Source: an uncultured Aureispira sp.
GTDB lineage: Bacteria > Bacteroidota > Bacteroidia > Chitinophagales > Saprospiraceae
Direction: 5' to 3'
Length of the DNA stretch: 34,645 nt
Assembly: GCA_905480075.1 (NCBI GenBank)
Contig: CAJQOX010000405.1
Coordinates: 1 to 34,645 of the forward strand
In this document: positions 1 through 8,263 of the stretch, piece after piece
How positions within the stretch are numbered: the first letter of the stretch is position 1
Layout of the letters: each line of letters opens with the position of its first letter
Position numbers and translations under genes: made by a program
The notes under the pieces: model-generated
The model's database searches: none
Seen by the model: only the letters and a program-made list of their open reading frames with translations
Told to the model about the DNA's origin: nothing

Positions 1-1
1 G

Positions 2-2023
2 AAAGCCAAAGACCATATTATTGCAGAACAATCCCTGGATTTTTCCTTCTCCTGTTCCGATTCTATTGCTTACCTTATTGATTCCCTCGGAATAGATTCT
101 GTAGCAAATCTCGATACTTTGGTTCATATATTTATCCCATACCGATCTATATCTGTTGAAGAAGGCAGTCATGATGTGATGCTGACAATATCTGTAAAGG
201 GGCGGGCACTTCCGTTTTATAACAGACCCTACAAATTGAATCAGGTTAAAATTTATGACCTCTTTCTCGATCTCAGAACGGCTACGCTGATTCCTGACAG
301 TAATGCCAATCCGCTTGGCCTTAATTACAGTGCCCCCGACCCTCAATGGTATGTAAAAGTGGGCGTAGACCAGGAAATGAAAAATATTGTTAATCGGAAT
401 GCCTTTATCCCCAAACCTAAAATTTTCAATACCACTATCAGCAATTTTGACAGGGTAGAGGTCTGTGTCTATAATGCTGACCCCACCGTTACTGATTTTT
501 TAGGTTGTTTCAATATCGAACATGGTACAGAGAGCTTCAACAGGCATTATGAAAACATCAAAAGTGGAAATAAACTTGAAAAAGTTGATTTTTTCTTTAA
601 AAAAATGGAACGAAGACCTGCATCTGCTGAATTCCTTGCTACGGACAATTTTGTATATAATAATATCAAGGGGGTAAAAATTGATTTTAGCTATGACCTG
701 CCACTTTATTTCAAAAGAAGGTCTATAAGAATTAAAATTATGGATGAAAAACATCAGGTCCCCTATAATATTATGGAAACTGATGGTGTTCGTAAACAGA
801 TAGATAACCGAATTGTCGGGAAGTACAGTTATTTCATTTCCTATTATAATTTGCAGAAATCAAAGAGCATTAAATTGTTACTGACAGGGAATGACAAAAC
901 AGTTTTTGAGTATCAGACGGCTGACCTGAACATAGAAAAAACAATTGACAGTGTCAGTATCTCTCAGTCTTCAGGGTATATTTATAAAGGCATTTCAGGA
1001 ATCTTTTATCAATTGGATTTTTTCCTTCCAAACCTGCCTTCAGAAGCTCAATTGAAACTGAACTTTCCTTCTTTGGATGCATTTACAAAAGAACATTTAT
1101 TTTATTGGCTCAACGATCATTCAGAAAAGGTGTTTAAAGGTAATAATGGGAAACTGCCGGCTTCACAAAAGCAATCAGTCAATATCTTTTTACCCTATTT
1201 TGTAGCACCCGAACTAATTCATCTCAGCCCTCAACTTTCTTTGGAAACAGTAAATATGCCTTCAATCATTCTTGCCGATTTCAAAACCAAAGCCTATGCT
1301 TGTCCCACCGGTCTCAATGATATTCAAATCCATTCTACAAATATTCATGAACATGTTTTCAATGGCCTATCCGGACAATTATTTTCCTTCGATATCTCTG
1401 TCCCCGATTATTACCACAGTAAAGGCGTCTTTGAGTTTCATGTTTTAGAAGATGACAAACCTGTTAAAAATGGAATTTTTATTAATAAGGATGTCAATGA
1501 ATCAGTAAGACAAAAAATATTTAATCAGAAATACATGGAGGTTTTTCTACCTTACCGTATGATGAAACAAGGTGCAGTCTACAAGGTATTATTACAGGCA
1601 AAAAGTGAAAAATTTGCACTTTCTGAAATACAAGGGGAAACCCATATTCAATCTGATGCCCCTACTGTGAATGTCAGAATGTATCTTCAGAAATTGTCTG
1701 TAAAAGATTGGAAGGAAATAGTATTGAAAATAGGCATCCGCAATGATAAAAACACCAATAGTACCTATGAACACCTGGGCTATAATATCGTATATCAGGA
1801 TACCTTAAAATCTGATTTTAAACCTGATATTCCGAGCCCCTTTGCATTTCAAACTTCTGTATATGATGATATTGTTTTATGGATCAAAGAAAAAAACAGC
1901 CCGGATGATTCAGCACTGAAGATTACTACTACCCTTAATGAATTGATGATGAGAAATAATGAACTGAATATCAAAAATCAGGGACTGCTTAAACAGTTGC
2001 TGATTAAATTGATTTCGGAATAA
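2..2023 (+). CDS. Large repeat protein, 3' part (5' end outside window)
   Basis: The reading frame is open from the first codon in the window, so this is the C-terminal 673 residues of a longer protein; the TTG at 119 is not a convincing start. I do not recognise the family. The visible part holds about four diverged copies of a roughly 110-150 residue unit. Each copy has a hydrophobic strand such as GLSGQLFSFDISVP or GISGIFYQLDFFLP and later a signature of the form h-F-h-P-Y (IFIPY, IFLPY, VFLPY, and a weaker YFISY). Residues about 100-170 (DPQWYVKV to DRVEVCVYNADP) weakly recall a C2-like beta-sandwich, which I cannot confirm. The last 30 residues are helical and Asn/Leu/Lys-rich. No sorting domain is seen at the C-terminus. 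The gene ends 6 bp before the convergent LRR gene, with no clear terminator between them. Confidence 0.85.
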   Translation, partial: KAKDHIIAEQSLDFSFSCSDSIAYLIDSLGIDSVANLDTLVHIFIPYRSISVEEGSHDVMLTISVKGRALPFYNRPYKLNQVKIYDLFLDLRTATLIPDSNANPLGLNYSAPDPQWYVKVGVDQEMKNIVNRNAFIPKPKIFNTTISNFDRVEVCVYNADPTVTDFLGCFNIEHGTESFNRHYENIKSGNKLEKVDFFFKKMERRPASAEFLATDNFVYNNIKGVKIDFSYDLPLYFKRRSIRIKIMDEKHQVPYNIMETDGVRKQIDNRIVGKYSYFISYYNLQKSKSIKLLLTGNDKTVFEYQTADLNIEKTIDSVSISQSSGYIYKGISGIFYQLDFFLPNLPSEAQLKLNFPSLDAFTKEHLFYWLNDHSEKVFKGNNGKLPASQKQSVNIFLPYFVAPELIHLSPQLSLETVNMPSIILADFKTKAYACPTGLNDIQIHSTNIHEHVFNGLSGQLFSFDISVPDYYHSKGVFEFHVLEDDKPVKNGIFINKDVNESVRQKIFNQKYMEVFLPYRMMKQGAVYKVLLQAKSEKFALSEIQGETHIQSDAPTVNVRMYLQKLSVKDWKEIVLKIGIRNDKNTNSTYEHLGYNIVYQDTLKSDFKPDIPSPFAFQTSVYDDIVLWIKEKNSPDDSALKITTTLNELMMRNNELNIKNQGLLKQLLIKLISE

Positions 2024-2029
2024 AGTAAA

Positions 2030-3301
2030 TTATTCCCTTATGACACAATCGGGAAGCAGGTTTTTTAGCATGTCAATCTCTTCTTCTGAATATTGATTTC
2101 CATACAACCACAAGGATTTTAATTTCCGGAGTTGTTCAATTTTATCCGGGAAAATTTTTATCTTATTTTTACCAAGATGCAACTCTTCCAGATTACTAAG
2201 GTTAAAAATAGTATCAGGTAATTTACTTAGTTGATTATTTGTCAATCTTAATACTTTTAAATTTTTAAGATTACCTGTACTTTCAGTTAAAGTATTGAAT
2301 TTATTGCCTTCTAACCAGAGTTCTTCAAGCAAAATGCAATTATCTATAGTCTGAGGTAAACTATCAAGTTTATTGTTACTTAAACGCAACTTTTTTAACA
2401 TTTTTAGCTCAGCGATACTTTCCGGTAAAATCTCCAGATCGTTTTTAGCTACATATAAAATTTTTATGTTTTTTGCTTTTCCTATTGATTCAGGAATTTT
2501 TCTCAATTGATTGAATGAAAGATCTATTTCGCTCAGGGTTTTTAGCATTCCTATTTGTTCTGGCAAAGAAATCAGTTGGTTATTATCCAATAACAATACT
2601 TCAAGTGATTCTGATTGGCATATACTTTCAGGAATTATGGATAAGTTGTTATTATGGACCTCTATCCTTGATAATTTTTTACATTTTCCTAAATTTTCCG
2701 GTAACTGTTTAAGCTTGTTTTTACTAAGAACAAGACTCTTCAGCTTACTAAGTCTGCCTATAGATTCGGGAAGGATTTCTATTCTGTTGTATGTAAGATT
2801 TAATAATTGCAGATTTTGCAATTCGCCTATAGTTTCAGGGATGTCACTCAGTTGGTTATTGTATAGAATCAGAGATCTGAGATTTTTTAATTTGCCTGTA
2901 AATTCTGGAATCTTAGTCAGATAGTTGTCACTTAAGTTAAGTCTTTCCAGTAAATCCATCTCATCAATTCCTTTTGGAAATGATTTAAGATGTGCTTTTT
3001 TTATTGTTAATTCTTCAAGGTTTTTTAACAAGCCTAAATTAACAGGTATTGTTCTTATTTGTTTGTGATTCAAATTCAATCGTTTCAGATTGACCAGCAA
3101 TAATATTTTCGCTGCTATTGAATTGGTTTTAGTATATTTTTTTCTTTTTCGAAGCCAGGAATACAGTTCATGGTATTCAGAGAAGTCAAAATCAATATTA
3201 TTTCCTTCCACCAGCTGAATGGCCAGCTTAATGTTGGAAAGTTGACCTGTATTTATAAGGTCTTTTATTTTTCTTTGTTCAGAAGTAGGGTTTTTTGACA
3301 C
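2030..3301 (-). CDS. Leucine-rich repeat protein (cytoplasmic)
   Basis: A 423-residue protein made almost wholly of leucine-rich repeats. After an N-terminal helical region of about 75 residues come 14 consecutive repeats, each exactly 23 residues, plus a partial fifteenth, with the pattern LxxLxxLxLxxNxLxxLPxxIGx. This is the common bacterial LRR type, which forms a solenoid for protein binding. There is no signal peptide, membrane segment or catalytic domain, so it is probably a cytoplasmic interaction protein with an unknown partner. It starts 4 bp after the stop of the thioredoxin-like gene on the same strand and is probably co-transcribed with it. The unbroken 23-residue register suggests an intact, selected gene. 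Confidence 0.9.
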   Translation of the reverse strand: MSKNPTSEQRKIKDLINTGQLSNIKLAIQLVEGNNIDFDFSEYHELYSWLRKRKKYTKTNSIAAKILLLVNLKRLNLNHKQIRTIPVNLGLLKNLEELTIKKAHLKSFPKGIDEMDLLERLNLSDNYLTKIPEFTGKLKNLRSLILYNNQLSDIPETIGELQNLQLLNLTYNRIEILPESIGRLSKLKSLVLSKNKLKQLPENLGKCKKLSRIEVHNNNLSIIPESICQSESLEVLLLDNNQLISLPEQIGMLKTLSEIDLSFNQLRKIPESIGKAKNIKILYVAKNDLEILPESIAELKMLKKLRLSNNKLDSLPQTIDNCILLEELWLEGNKFNTLTESTGNLKNLKVLRLTNNQLSKLPDTIFNLSNLEELHLGKNKIKIFPDKIEQLRKLKSLWLYGNQYSEEEIDMLKNLLPDCVIRE

Positions 3302-3305
3302 CGCT

Positions 3306-3863
3306 TTATTTCAACCATTTAATATTACATCCGGCACTCGGATATTGTTTACTGTCGACAGCATTACCATTCATTACGGCATCAATTGCCTTTCTCAGGT
3401 CTTCACCGGTAACAGGTACATCTGTTTTAGGACGAGAGGGACAAAGCCTTCCACGGTATCTTAGCTTCAGTTCAGAATCAAATACATAAAAATCAGGGGT
3501 GCAGGCCGCATCATAGGATTTTGCAACCACCTGAGTAGCATCATAAAGATAAGGAAAAGGATAGCCCACTTCTTTTGCGAGTTCTTTCATCTTTTCCGGA
3601 GAATCCTGAGGATAATTGACTACATCATTCGAACTTATTGCCACAAAGGATACTCCTTTTGTCATATATTCATTCGCCAGATTTACAATTTGTTCATTAA
3701 TATGTATCACATAAGGACAGTGATTGCAGCTAAACATAATCACGGTAGCTTTGTCTGATTTTATATCCATCAGGCTCATTTCTTTTCCGCTGACTGTATC
3801 TAAAAGAGCAAAATCAGGCGCTTCTATACCCAATTGCAGCATATTTGATTCTGTAAGTGACAT
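3306..3863 (-). CDS. Thioredoxin-fold redoxin (AhpC/TSA-like)
   Basis: A 185-residue thioredoxin-fold protein of the redoxin/AhpC-TSA type. Residues 10-25 (LGIEAPDFAL) are the classic redoxin entry strand. C46-N-H-C49 in FSCNHCPYV is the CxxC active site, and the cis-proline loop is TPDFYVFD near residue 117. No signal peptide is present, so it acts in the cytoplasm, unlike TlpA/ResA proteins. The family is expected to do thiol-disulfide exchange or peroxide reduction; the substrate is unknown. Start chosen: the ATG at 3861-3863, 41 nt after a TACATTTG promoter element on the same strand. It is the first gene of a probable two-gene unit with the LRR gene. Confidence 0.88.
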   Translation of the reverse strand: MSLTESNMLQLGIEAPDFALLDTVSGKEMSLMDIKSDKATVIMFSCNHCPYVIHINEQIVNLANEYMTKGVSFVAISSNDVVNYPQDSPEKMKELAKEVGYPFPYLYDATQVVAKSYDAACTPDFYVFDSELKLRYRGRLCPSRPKTDVPVTGEDLRKAIDAVMNGNAVDSKQYPSAGCNIKWLK

Positions 3864-3903
3864 GTTGTTCTTGTTTATCAGAAAATAAAAAATGTATTGT
3901 TAC

Positions 3904-3911
3904 CAAATGTA
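3904..3911 (-). promoter_or_regulatory. Bacteroidota -7 promoter element, TACATTTG
   Basis: The minus strand reads TACATTTG, a full match to the Bacteroidota -7 consensus TAnnTTTG, ending 41 nt before the redoxin ATG. No clear -33 TTTG is visible at the expected spacing, so support comes from the -7 element and its position. Confidence 0.45.
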
Positions 3912-4296
3912 ATAAAAAAAGGCGTATTCATTATTATTTAATTGAAATTAATGAATTACATTTACAACAAAATAAATCAAAAGGTTCTGAACGGTCTCAA
4001 ATATTTAAGGTGCAGATTTTTTGAGAATTGACAAAAAATATACTTACTGAAAATTCCCTTGGAAAAATAACATTTCTTTTATTTATAATAATCGGTAAAT
4101 TTTTTACGGGTTTTATAAAAAAAGCATGTTTTTTTCAGAAATTGTAAAAATGTAAAATATTGCAATACACTTAAGTGTTTTCAAACCAATAGGTTGTAAA
4201 CTTCGTCAATTGAGCATACTGTAATATAGAACTTCGGATTAAGATTTTATATAATGCTACTTTTTAATAATAGAAAATTGTTAAATACTAAAAATA
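3912..4296. other. AT-rich divergent intergenic region
   Basis: About 385 bp between the divergent redoxin and RCC1 genes. It is strongly AT-rich and must carry the RCC1 promoter, but I find no full TAnnTTTG element on the plus strand. No credible reading frame, RNA gene or strong hairpin was seen. Confidence 0.6.
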
Positions 4297-5613
4297 ATGA
4301 ATATTCTAAAAACTATAGTAACAATCCTGACCCTTGGAATTATATTCAACATAGATTTATCTGCTCAATATATTGATGGAGGCAATCAACATACCGTTAT
4401 TTTAACCAAAAATGGAGAGGTGTGGACCATGGGAAAGAATGAATATGGTGAATTGGGAGACAGTACTTTTAACAGAAGGGTTTATCCTGTTCATGTAAAG
4501 GGCCTTCCTAAAATCATTAATGCATCAAGAGGATATAAACATACTTTAGCTGTTGATGAAAATAATCATGTTTGGACCTGGGGTTGGAACAACTACTGTC
4601 AATTAGCTTCTCAGGAACCGGTTAATTTTTGTTTTCCTCAGCGTGTGGAATTTATAGATGATGTAATTGCTGTAGAGGGAGGTCATTGGCATTCTCTTGC
4701 CCTGAAGAAGAATGGCGAAGTTTGGGCCTGGGGACATAATTTTTATGGTGAATTGGGTTCTGGAAATAGGGAACACTTTCAAAGGCCAATAAAAGTGGTT
4801 GGCGCCAAAGATATTATTAAAATAGCTTCCGTGGGTTATTTTACGCTGGCAATTGATGAAAAAGGTGATATTTGGTCTTGGGGAGATAATAATTATGGAC
4901 AGCTGGGAGATGGTACAAGAAAACTAAAAACTCAGGCTACAAAGGTTAATAGTCTGAAAAATATAAGGGAAGTTGCTACAGGCTGGCATCATGCAATGGC
5001 TTTAGATGATGATGGAAAGGTATGGATGTGGGGAAATAACCCTTATGGGCAATTGGGTTTGGGTGATACCTTGGTAAGGACAAGTCCTCAATTGGTGGAA
5101 GGTTTGCCTAGAATTACAAAAATTGCCTGTGGCAGTTGGCATGCTATGGCTTTGGATGAGAATGGGGAAGTCTGGACCTGGGGGAGAAATGAAAATGGAA
5201 TGTTGGGAAATGGCAACCTGATAAATAGTCACGTTCCTGTCAAAGTAGAACTGAAAGGGGTGAAAGATATTGGTGCCGGGTGTTTTCAGTCTTTAGCGAT
5301 CGATAAAGACGATCATATTTTTGTTTGGGGAGAGAATTGGAATGGTCAGTTAGGAGTTTGGGGCTTTGAACGCCAATTAAAACCTGCCAAATGTCTGCTG
5401 GATTTTAAAGGAGCTACTCATTTTAATTATGATCAAAAGTGTTATATGGCTCAACTCGCTGAACAAGAGAATGGAAATCCTGTAAATGAAGTAAATAAAG
5501 AGGAAGCCCAGACTGCCTCATTGGCTTCTGGTATTGACTCTAATTACTTTTATATAAGCTTCGGGTTAAATCTTATTTTAGTTTTAATGATATTCCTGAG
5601 AAGGGCTCAATGA
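4297..5613 (+). CDS. Secreted RCC1-repeat (beta-propeller) protein with C-terminal membrane tail
   Basis: A 438-residue protein with an N-terminal signal peptide (cleavage probably around DLSAQ, residue 22-23). Seven RCC1 repeats follow, each with a core like EVWTWGxNxYGQLGxG (for example KVWMWGNNPYGQLG and DIWSWGDNNYGQLG) and intervening H-(S/A)-(L/M)-A strands, as expected for a seven-bladed propeller. After a polar linker (residues about 390-414) the protein ends in one hydrophobic segment, YFYISFGLNLILVLMIFL, capped by RRAQ. This should anchor the propeller in a membrane with the blades outside the cytoplasm. No T9SS sorting domain is present. The ligand is unknown; bacterial RCC1 proteins are mostly uncharacterised. 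Confidence 0.88.
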   Translation: MNILKTIVTILTLGIIFNIDLSAQYIDGGNQHTVILTKNGEVWTMGKNEYGELGDSTFNRRVYPVHVKGLPKIINASRGYKHTLAVDENNHVWTWGWNNYCQLASQEPVNFCFPQRVEFIDDVIAVEGGHWHSLALKKNGEVWAWGHNFYGELGSGNREHFQRPIKVVGAKDIIKIASVGYFTLAIDEKGDIWSWGDNNYGQLGDGTRKLKTQATKVNSLKNIREVATGWHHAMALDDDGKVWMWGNNPYGQLGLGDTLVRTSPQLVEGLPRITKIACGSWHAMALDENGEVWTWGRNENGMLGNGNLINSHVPVKVELKGVKDIGAGCFQSLAIDKDDHIFVWGENWNGQLGVWGFERQLKPAKCLLDFKGATHFNYDQKCYMAQLAEQENGNPVNEVNKEEAQTASLASGIDSNYFYISFGLNLILVLMIFLRRAQ

Positions 5614-5674
5614 AAAAATGAAATAATTTTTATTAATAATAACAAATCTCTTCAAAATTATACTGCCTTCAGCA

Positions 5675-5732
5675 ATGGTTAATAAATCAGCACCCTTTGG
5701 GTAACCAAAACGAACGCTCCTCAATTAACCAT
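5675..5732. repeat. Nested stem-loop in intergenic region
   Basis: ATGGTTAAT at 5675-5683 and ATTAACCAT at 5724-5732 form a perfect 9-bp inverted repeat about 40 nt apart. Inside is a second short hairpin, ACCC-TTT-GGGT (5692-5702). There is no T-run after it on either strand, so it is not a standard terminator. It lies between the RCC1 gene and the small secreted protein gene. Confidence 0.5.
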
Positions 5733-5765
5733 ATCCCATCTCCTTTTTGATGAAGTTATAATCTG

Positions 5766-5815
5766 TTTTTCAAAATGAAACAGCTCCAAAAACGAAATGT
5801 TTTTTCAAAATGAAA
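5766..5815. repeat. Two 15-bp direct repeats with palindromic core (candidate operators)
   Basis: TTTTTCAAAATGAAA occurs at 5766-5780 and again, identical, at 5801-5815, 35 bp apart start to start. Each copy contains the interrupted palindrome TTTCA-AAA-TGAAA, which is the shape of a dimeric regulator site. They lie 150-200 bp ahead of the small secreted protein gene and the Crp/Fnr gene. The rest of the 351-bp intergenic region (5614-5964) has no credible gene and no clear TAnnTTTG element. Confidence 0.45.
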
Positions 5816-5964
5816 TTAAGATGTCCCTAAATCAAATAATATTACATTAATATTTATTTGTAAATCACTAATAATTATAGAGGTATTCTCTTTGGCATGT
5901 TTTTGACATTATATCAATTGTCACTATGAATTACTTAAGCCCCTGACATTTTAAAATAACTAAC

Positions 5965-6252
5965 ATGAAAACTTTAATCTTTGCCCTCCTTACTTTTTTC
6001 GCACTTACATCTAAGGCTCAGACTGCTGATATTAATACTAATAACACAGAAGCAATAAGCGCTGATTTGATGATTTCAATTCCTATGATTGGAAATATTA
6101 ATATAAAAGATTGTGATGAAAAATTACAGGAAGACCTTAAGCCGGTAACTATCATGAAAGTTATTAAAGTTGAAGATGCTATCTTCTTCTATACAGAAGA
6201 ACAGGAATCAATAATTGCTGCATCATTTCAGGAAGAAAAAGAAATTGAATAA
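5965..6252 (+). CDS. Small secreted protein of unknown function
   Basis: A 95-residue protein with a clear signal peptide (MKTLIFALLTFFALTSKAQ, cleavage after SKA). The mature part is about 76 residues, acidic, with hydrophobic stretches (ADLMISIPMIGN; VTIMKVIKVEDAIFFYTEE) and a single Cys (NIKDCDEK). I recognise no domain. It sits 88 bp ahead of the Crp/Fnr start and may share its transcript. Confidence 0.7.
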   Translation: MKTLIFALLTFFALTSKAQTADINTNNTEAISADLMISIPMIGNINIKDCDEKLQEDLKPVTIMKVIKVEDAIFFYTEEQESIIAASFQEEKEIE

Positions 6253-6340
6253 CCCCTTCAATAATCCATGAAAAAGCTACCCTCTTTTATTGAAAGCTAC
6301 CCCCTTAACCCTCCTTTTTTTAACTTTTACCACATTTACC

Positions 6341-6913
6341 ATGAATAGCCAAGAGAACACAAATCAAAACAAAAACACACTTTCTGAAAAAATAATGGAA
6401 GCACTTCAACCTTTTCTTTTTTATAAAAAAGTGAAAAAAAAGGAAACCCTGATGATTGAAGGGGAGGTTTGCAAAAATATTTATTTTGTTCGTTCCGGTT
6501 CTGTAAAACAATATTATCTCTCTGATGGTAAAGAATTTATTCAGAACTTTTTCTTCGAAGGAAATATGGCTACGGTCTTTAATAGTTTTTTAAGTCAGAC
6601 AGTAACTCAATCTTATCTGGAGGCTATAGAAGGTACCGAATTAATGGTTCTTAGCTTTCATAATTTTAAGGCAATCTGTTCTGCAAAGCCGGAATTCAGT
6701 TCACAGCTAAATATCTGTATGTCAAGAATGAATTCGAGCAGAGTAAACCTTCTGTTGATGAGTGATGGCATGATGCGCTATAAAAAATTCATGGAAAATG
6801 AACCGGAAATTATGTTGAGAGTACCTCAGTATATGGTAGCTTCCTACTTGGGTATGACACCTGAAACACTCAGTAGAATCCGAAGAAAAATATCTTTAAA
6901 AAAAGTAGCCTGA
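6341..6913 (+). CDS. Crp/Fnr-family transcription regulator
   Basis: A cyclic-nucleotide-binding-fold regulator of 190 residues. The N-terminal beta-roll contains IYFVRSGSVKQYYLSDGKEF and a following barrel strand region ending ELMVLS. The C-terminal winged HTH has VPQYMVASYLGMTPETLSRI, the pattern typical of Bacteroidota Crp/Fnr proteins. The roll lacks an obvious cAMP-binding R-S/T signature and no FNR-type cysteine cluster is seen, so the effector is unknown. Start: a TTG at 6290 would add 17 hydrophobic residues unsuitable for a cytoplasmic regulator; the ATG at 6341 gives the usual family length. A strong terminator follows at 6981-7011. Confidence 0.9.
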   Translation: MNSQENTNQNKNTLSEKIMEALQPFLFYKKVKKKETLMIEGEVCKNIYFVRSGSVKQYYLSDGKEFIQNFFFEGNMATVFNSFLSQTVTQSYLEAIEGTELMVLSFHNFKAICSAKPEFSSQLNICMSRMNSSRVNLLLMSDGMMRYKKFMENEPEIMLRVPQYMVASYLGMTPETLSRIRRKISLKKVA

Positions 6914-6980
6914 TACACTATTTGAAACTACGCAGATTTAGATTTTTAATAACAATTATACAACTAATACTTTATAACGG

Positions 6981-7011
6981 ACTGCCTGATTTATTTCAGG
7001 CAGTTTTTTTT
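6981..7011 (+). terminator. Rho-independent terminator
   Basis: Perfect 9-bp stem ACTGCCTGA / TCAGGCAGT with a 6-nt loop (TTTATT), followed by a run of eight T on the plus strand. It ends the Crp/Fnr transcript about 70 nt after its stop codon. Confidence 0.9.
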
Positions 7012-7117
7012 ATGCTCGGTCATTATTTTATTAATATTTTTTATTTATTTAATTCATTATTCACAAATAGGTATGTTCATCAGAATTTTCTTAAATTTGA
7101 TTATCATTTTTGTTTAT

Positions 7118-7573
7118 ATGAACAATAAAAAATATTATATAGAAAAGTTCTGGAATTACAGTAGTGATGATTTGAAAGATATCATTGCAGCAAGATTCAG
7201 AGAACCTTCTGATGAAGAGATTAGTGCAGCAATAGAAGTACTGCACAAAAGAAGTTCTGAAGTTTTGCATGATAATACTGAACTTTCTCTCTCGGATATT
7301 CCTTCTGCTCCTTTGAATGTTTTATTGGAAATTGTTAAGAATGAAAATATCTGGGGGAAAACGGCAATAGAGCTTGCTGAAAATGAAATTCTGAGAAGAG
7401 AACATCAAAAGTCTTCTCCGCTTAATCAGAAGAAAGCTATGAATCCATTTATGAAAGCTGTTTTGGCAGTTTTTGCAGTAGTTGGAACCGTTCTTCTCGT
7501 TAAGTTTTTAATTATTATTGTCTTTATATTTTTTCTGTTTTATAACCTTCAATCTTGTTTGAATAACTTATAA
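7118..7573 (+). CDS. Small membrane protein of unknown function
   Basis: From the ATG at 7118 this encodes 151 residues. The soluble N-terminal part (about 105 residues) is charged and helical (SDDLKDIIAARFREPSDEEI; AIEVLHKRSSEVLHD; AIELAENEILRREH). The C-terminal 45 residues are strongly hydrophobic, from FMKAVLAVFAVVGTVLLVKFLI to IIVFIFFLFYNL, giving one or two membrane passes. An upstream ATG at 7073 would add a hydrophobic 15-residue leader; I prefer 7118 because the first charged residues fit a tail-anchored protein, but this is not certain. I recognise no family. It lies 17 bp ahead of the LolD-like ATPase and may share its transcript. Confidence 0.65.
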   Translation: MNNKKYYIEKFWNYSSDDLKDIIAARFREPSDEEISAAIEVLHKRSSEVLHDNTELSLSDIPSAPLNVLLEIVKNENIWGKTAIELAENEILRREHQKSSPLNQKKAMNPFMKAVLAVFAVVGTVLLVKFLIIIVFIFFLFYNLQSCLNNL

Positions 7574-7590
7574 AAATATTTTGAATTCTT

Positions 7591-8259
7591 ATGATAGAAG
7601 CCGGTAACATCCAAAAGTCCTATGAAAAACTGAAAGTCCTCAAAGGAGTTGGGCTTAATATTAAAAAAGGTGAAATCGTTTCCATTGTGGGAAAATCCGG
7701 AGCCGGAAAAAGTACACTTCTACACATTTTAGGAACGCTTGATCTTCCCGATTCAGGTTCTCTGATCATTAACGGTACCGATATCAGTTCATTAAACGAA
7801 AAAGAACTTGCCGCCTTCAGGAATAATCAAATTGGCTTTGTTTTTCAGTTTCATCATCTCTTGCCAGAGTTTACGGCACTCGAGAATGTTTGTATCCCTG
7901 CTTATATTCAAAGAAAACCAGAAAAAGAAGCCTTGTTGAGGGCTACAGAATTGCTTTCTGAACTGGGTCTGAAAAACCGCCTTTCTCATAAACCTGCTCA
8001 ACTTTCAGGGGGAGAACAACAAAGAGTTGCCGTAGCAAGGGCATTGATGAATCATCCTGCAGTCATTCTAGCCGATGAACCTTCAGGGAATTTAGACTCA
8101 GAAACTTCCAAAGATCTACATAATTTGTTTTTTGAACTCCGAAAAAAAATGAATCAGACTTTTATTATTGTTACTCACAATACCGAATTAGCAAAGATGA
8201 GCGACCGAACATTACTGATGAAGGATGGTTTAATCATTGACAATATAATCAATAATTAA
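7591..8259 (+). CDS. lolD: ABC transporter ATP-binding protein, LolD-like
   Basis: A 222-residue ABC ATPase with every core motif: Walker [10 protein letters not shown] (residues 34-42), Q-loop in [12 protein letters not shown], signature LSGGEQQR (138-145), Walker B VILADEP (158-164), D-loop GNLD and H-loop VTHN. The [13 protein letters not shown] segment and overall length place it in the MacB/LolD group, which drives release of lipoproteins from the inner membrane or other mechanotransmission export. No LolC/E-type permease is next to it, so its membrane partner is encoded elsewhere. Only 4 bp separate it from the endonuclease V gene, so they are probably co-transcribed. Confidence 0.88.
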   Translation: MIEAGNIQKSYEKLKVLKGVGLNIKKGEIVSIVGKSGAGKSTLLHILGTLDLPDSGSLIINGTDISSLNEKELAAFRNNQIGFVFQFHHLLPEFTALENVCIPAYIQRKPEKEALLRATELLSELGLKNRLSHKPAQLSGGEQQRVAVARALMNHPAVILADEPSGNLDSETSKDLHNLFFELRKKMNQTFIIVTHNTELAKMSDRTLLMKDGLIIDNIINN

Positions 8260-8263
8260 GCCT

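Noticed and set aside
2511..2924. 137-codon plus-strand frame over the LRR gene
   Set aside because: It reads the complement of a regular LRR array, which explains its own apparent periodicity.
6290..6340. TTG start and hydrophobic extension of the Crp/Fnr gene
   Set aside because: It would put a signal-peptide-like segment on a cytoplasmic regulator and make it longer than the family; the ATG at 6341 fits better.
6268..6349. 26-codon frame overlapping the Crp/Fnr start, considered as a leader peptide
   Set aside because: It is short, has no attenuator structure and no repeated codon, so there is no support beyond its position.
7092..7099. TAAATTTG ahead of the small membrane protein gene as a promoter
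   Set aside because: It matches TAnnTTTG but is only 19 nt from the chosen ATG, too close for the usual leader seen in this window.
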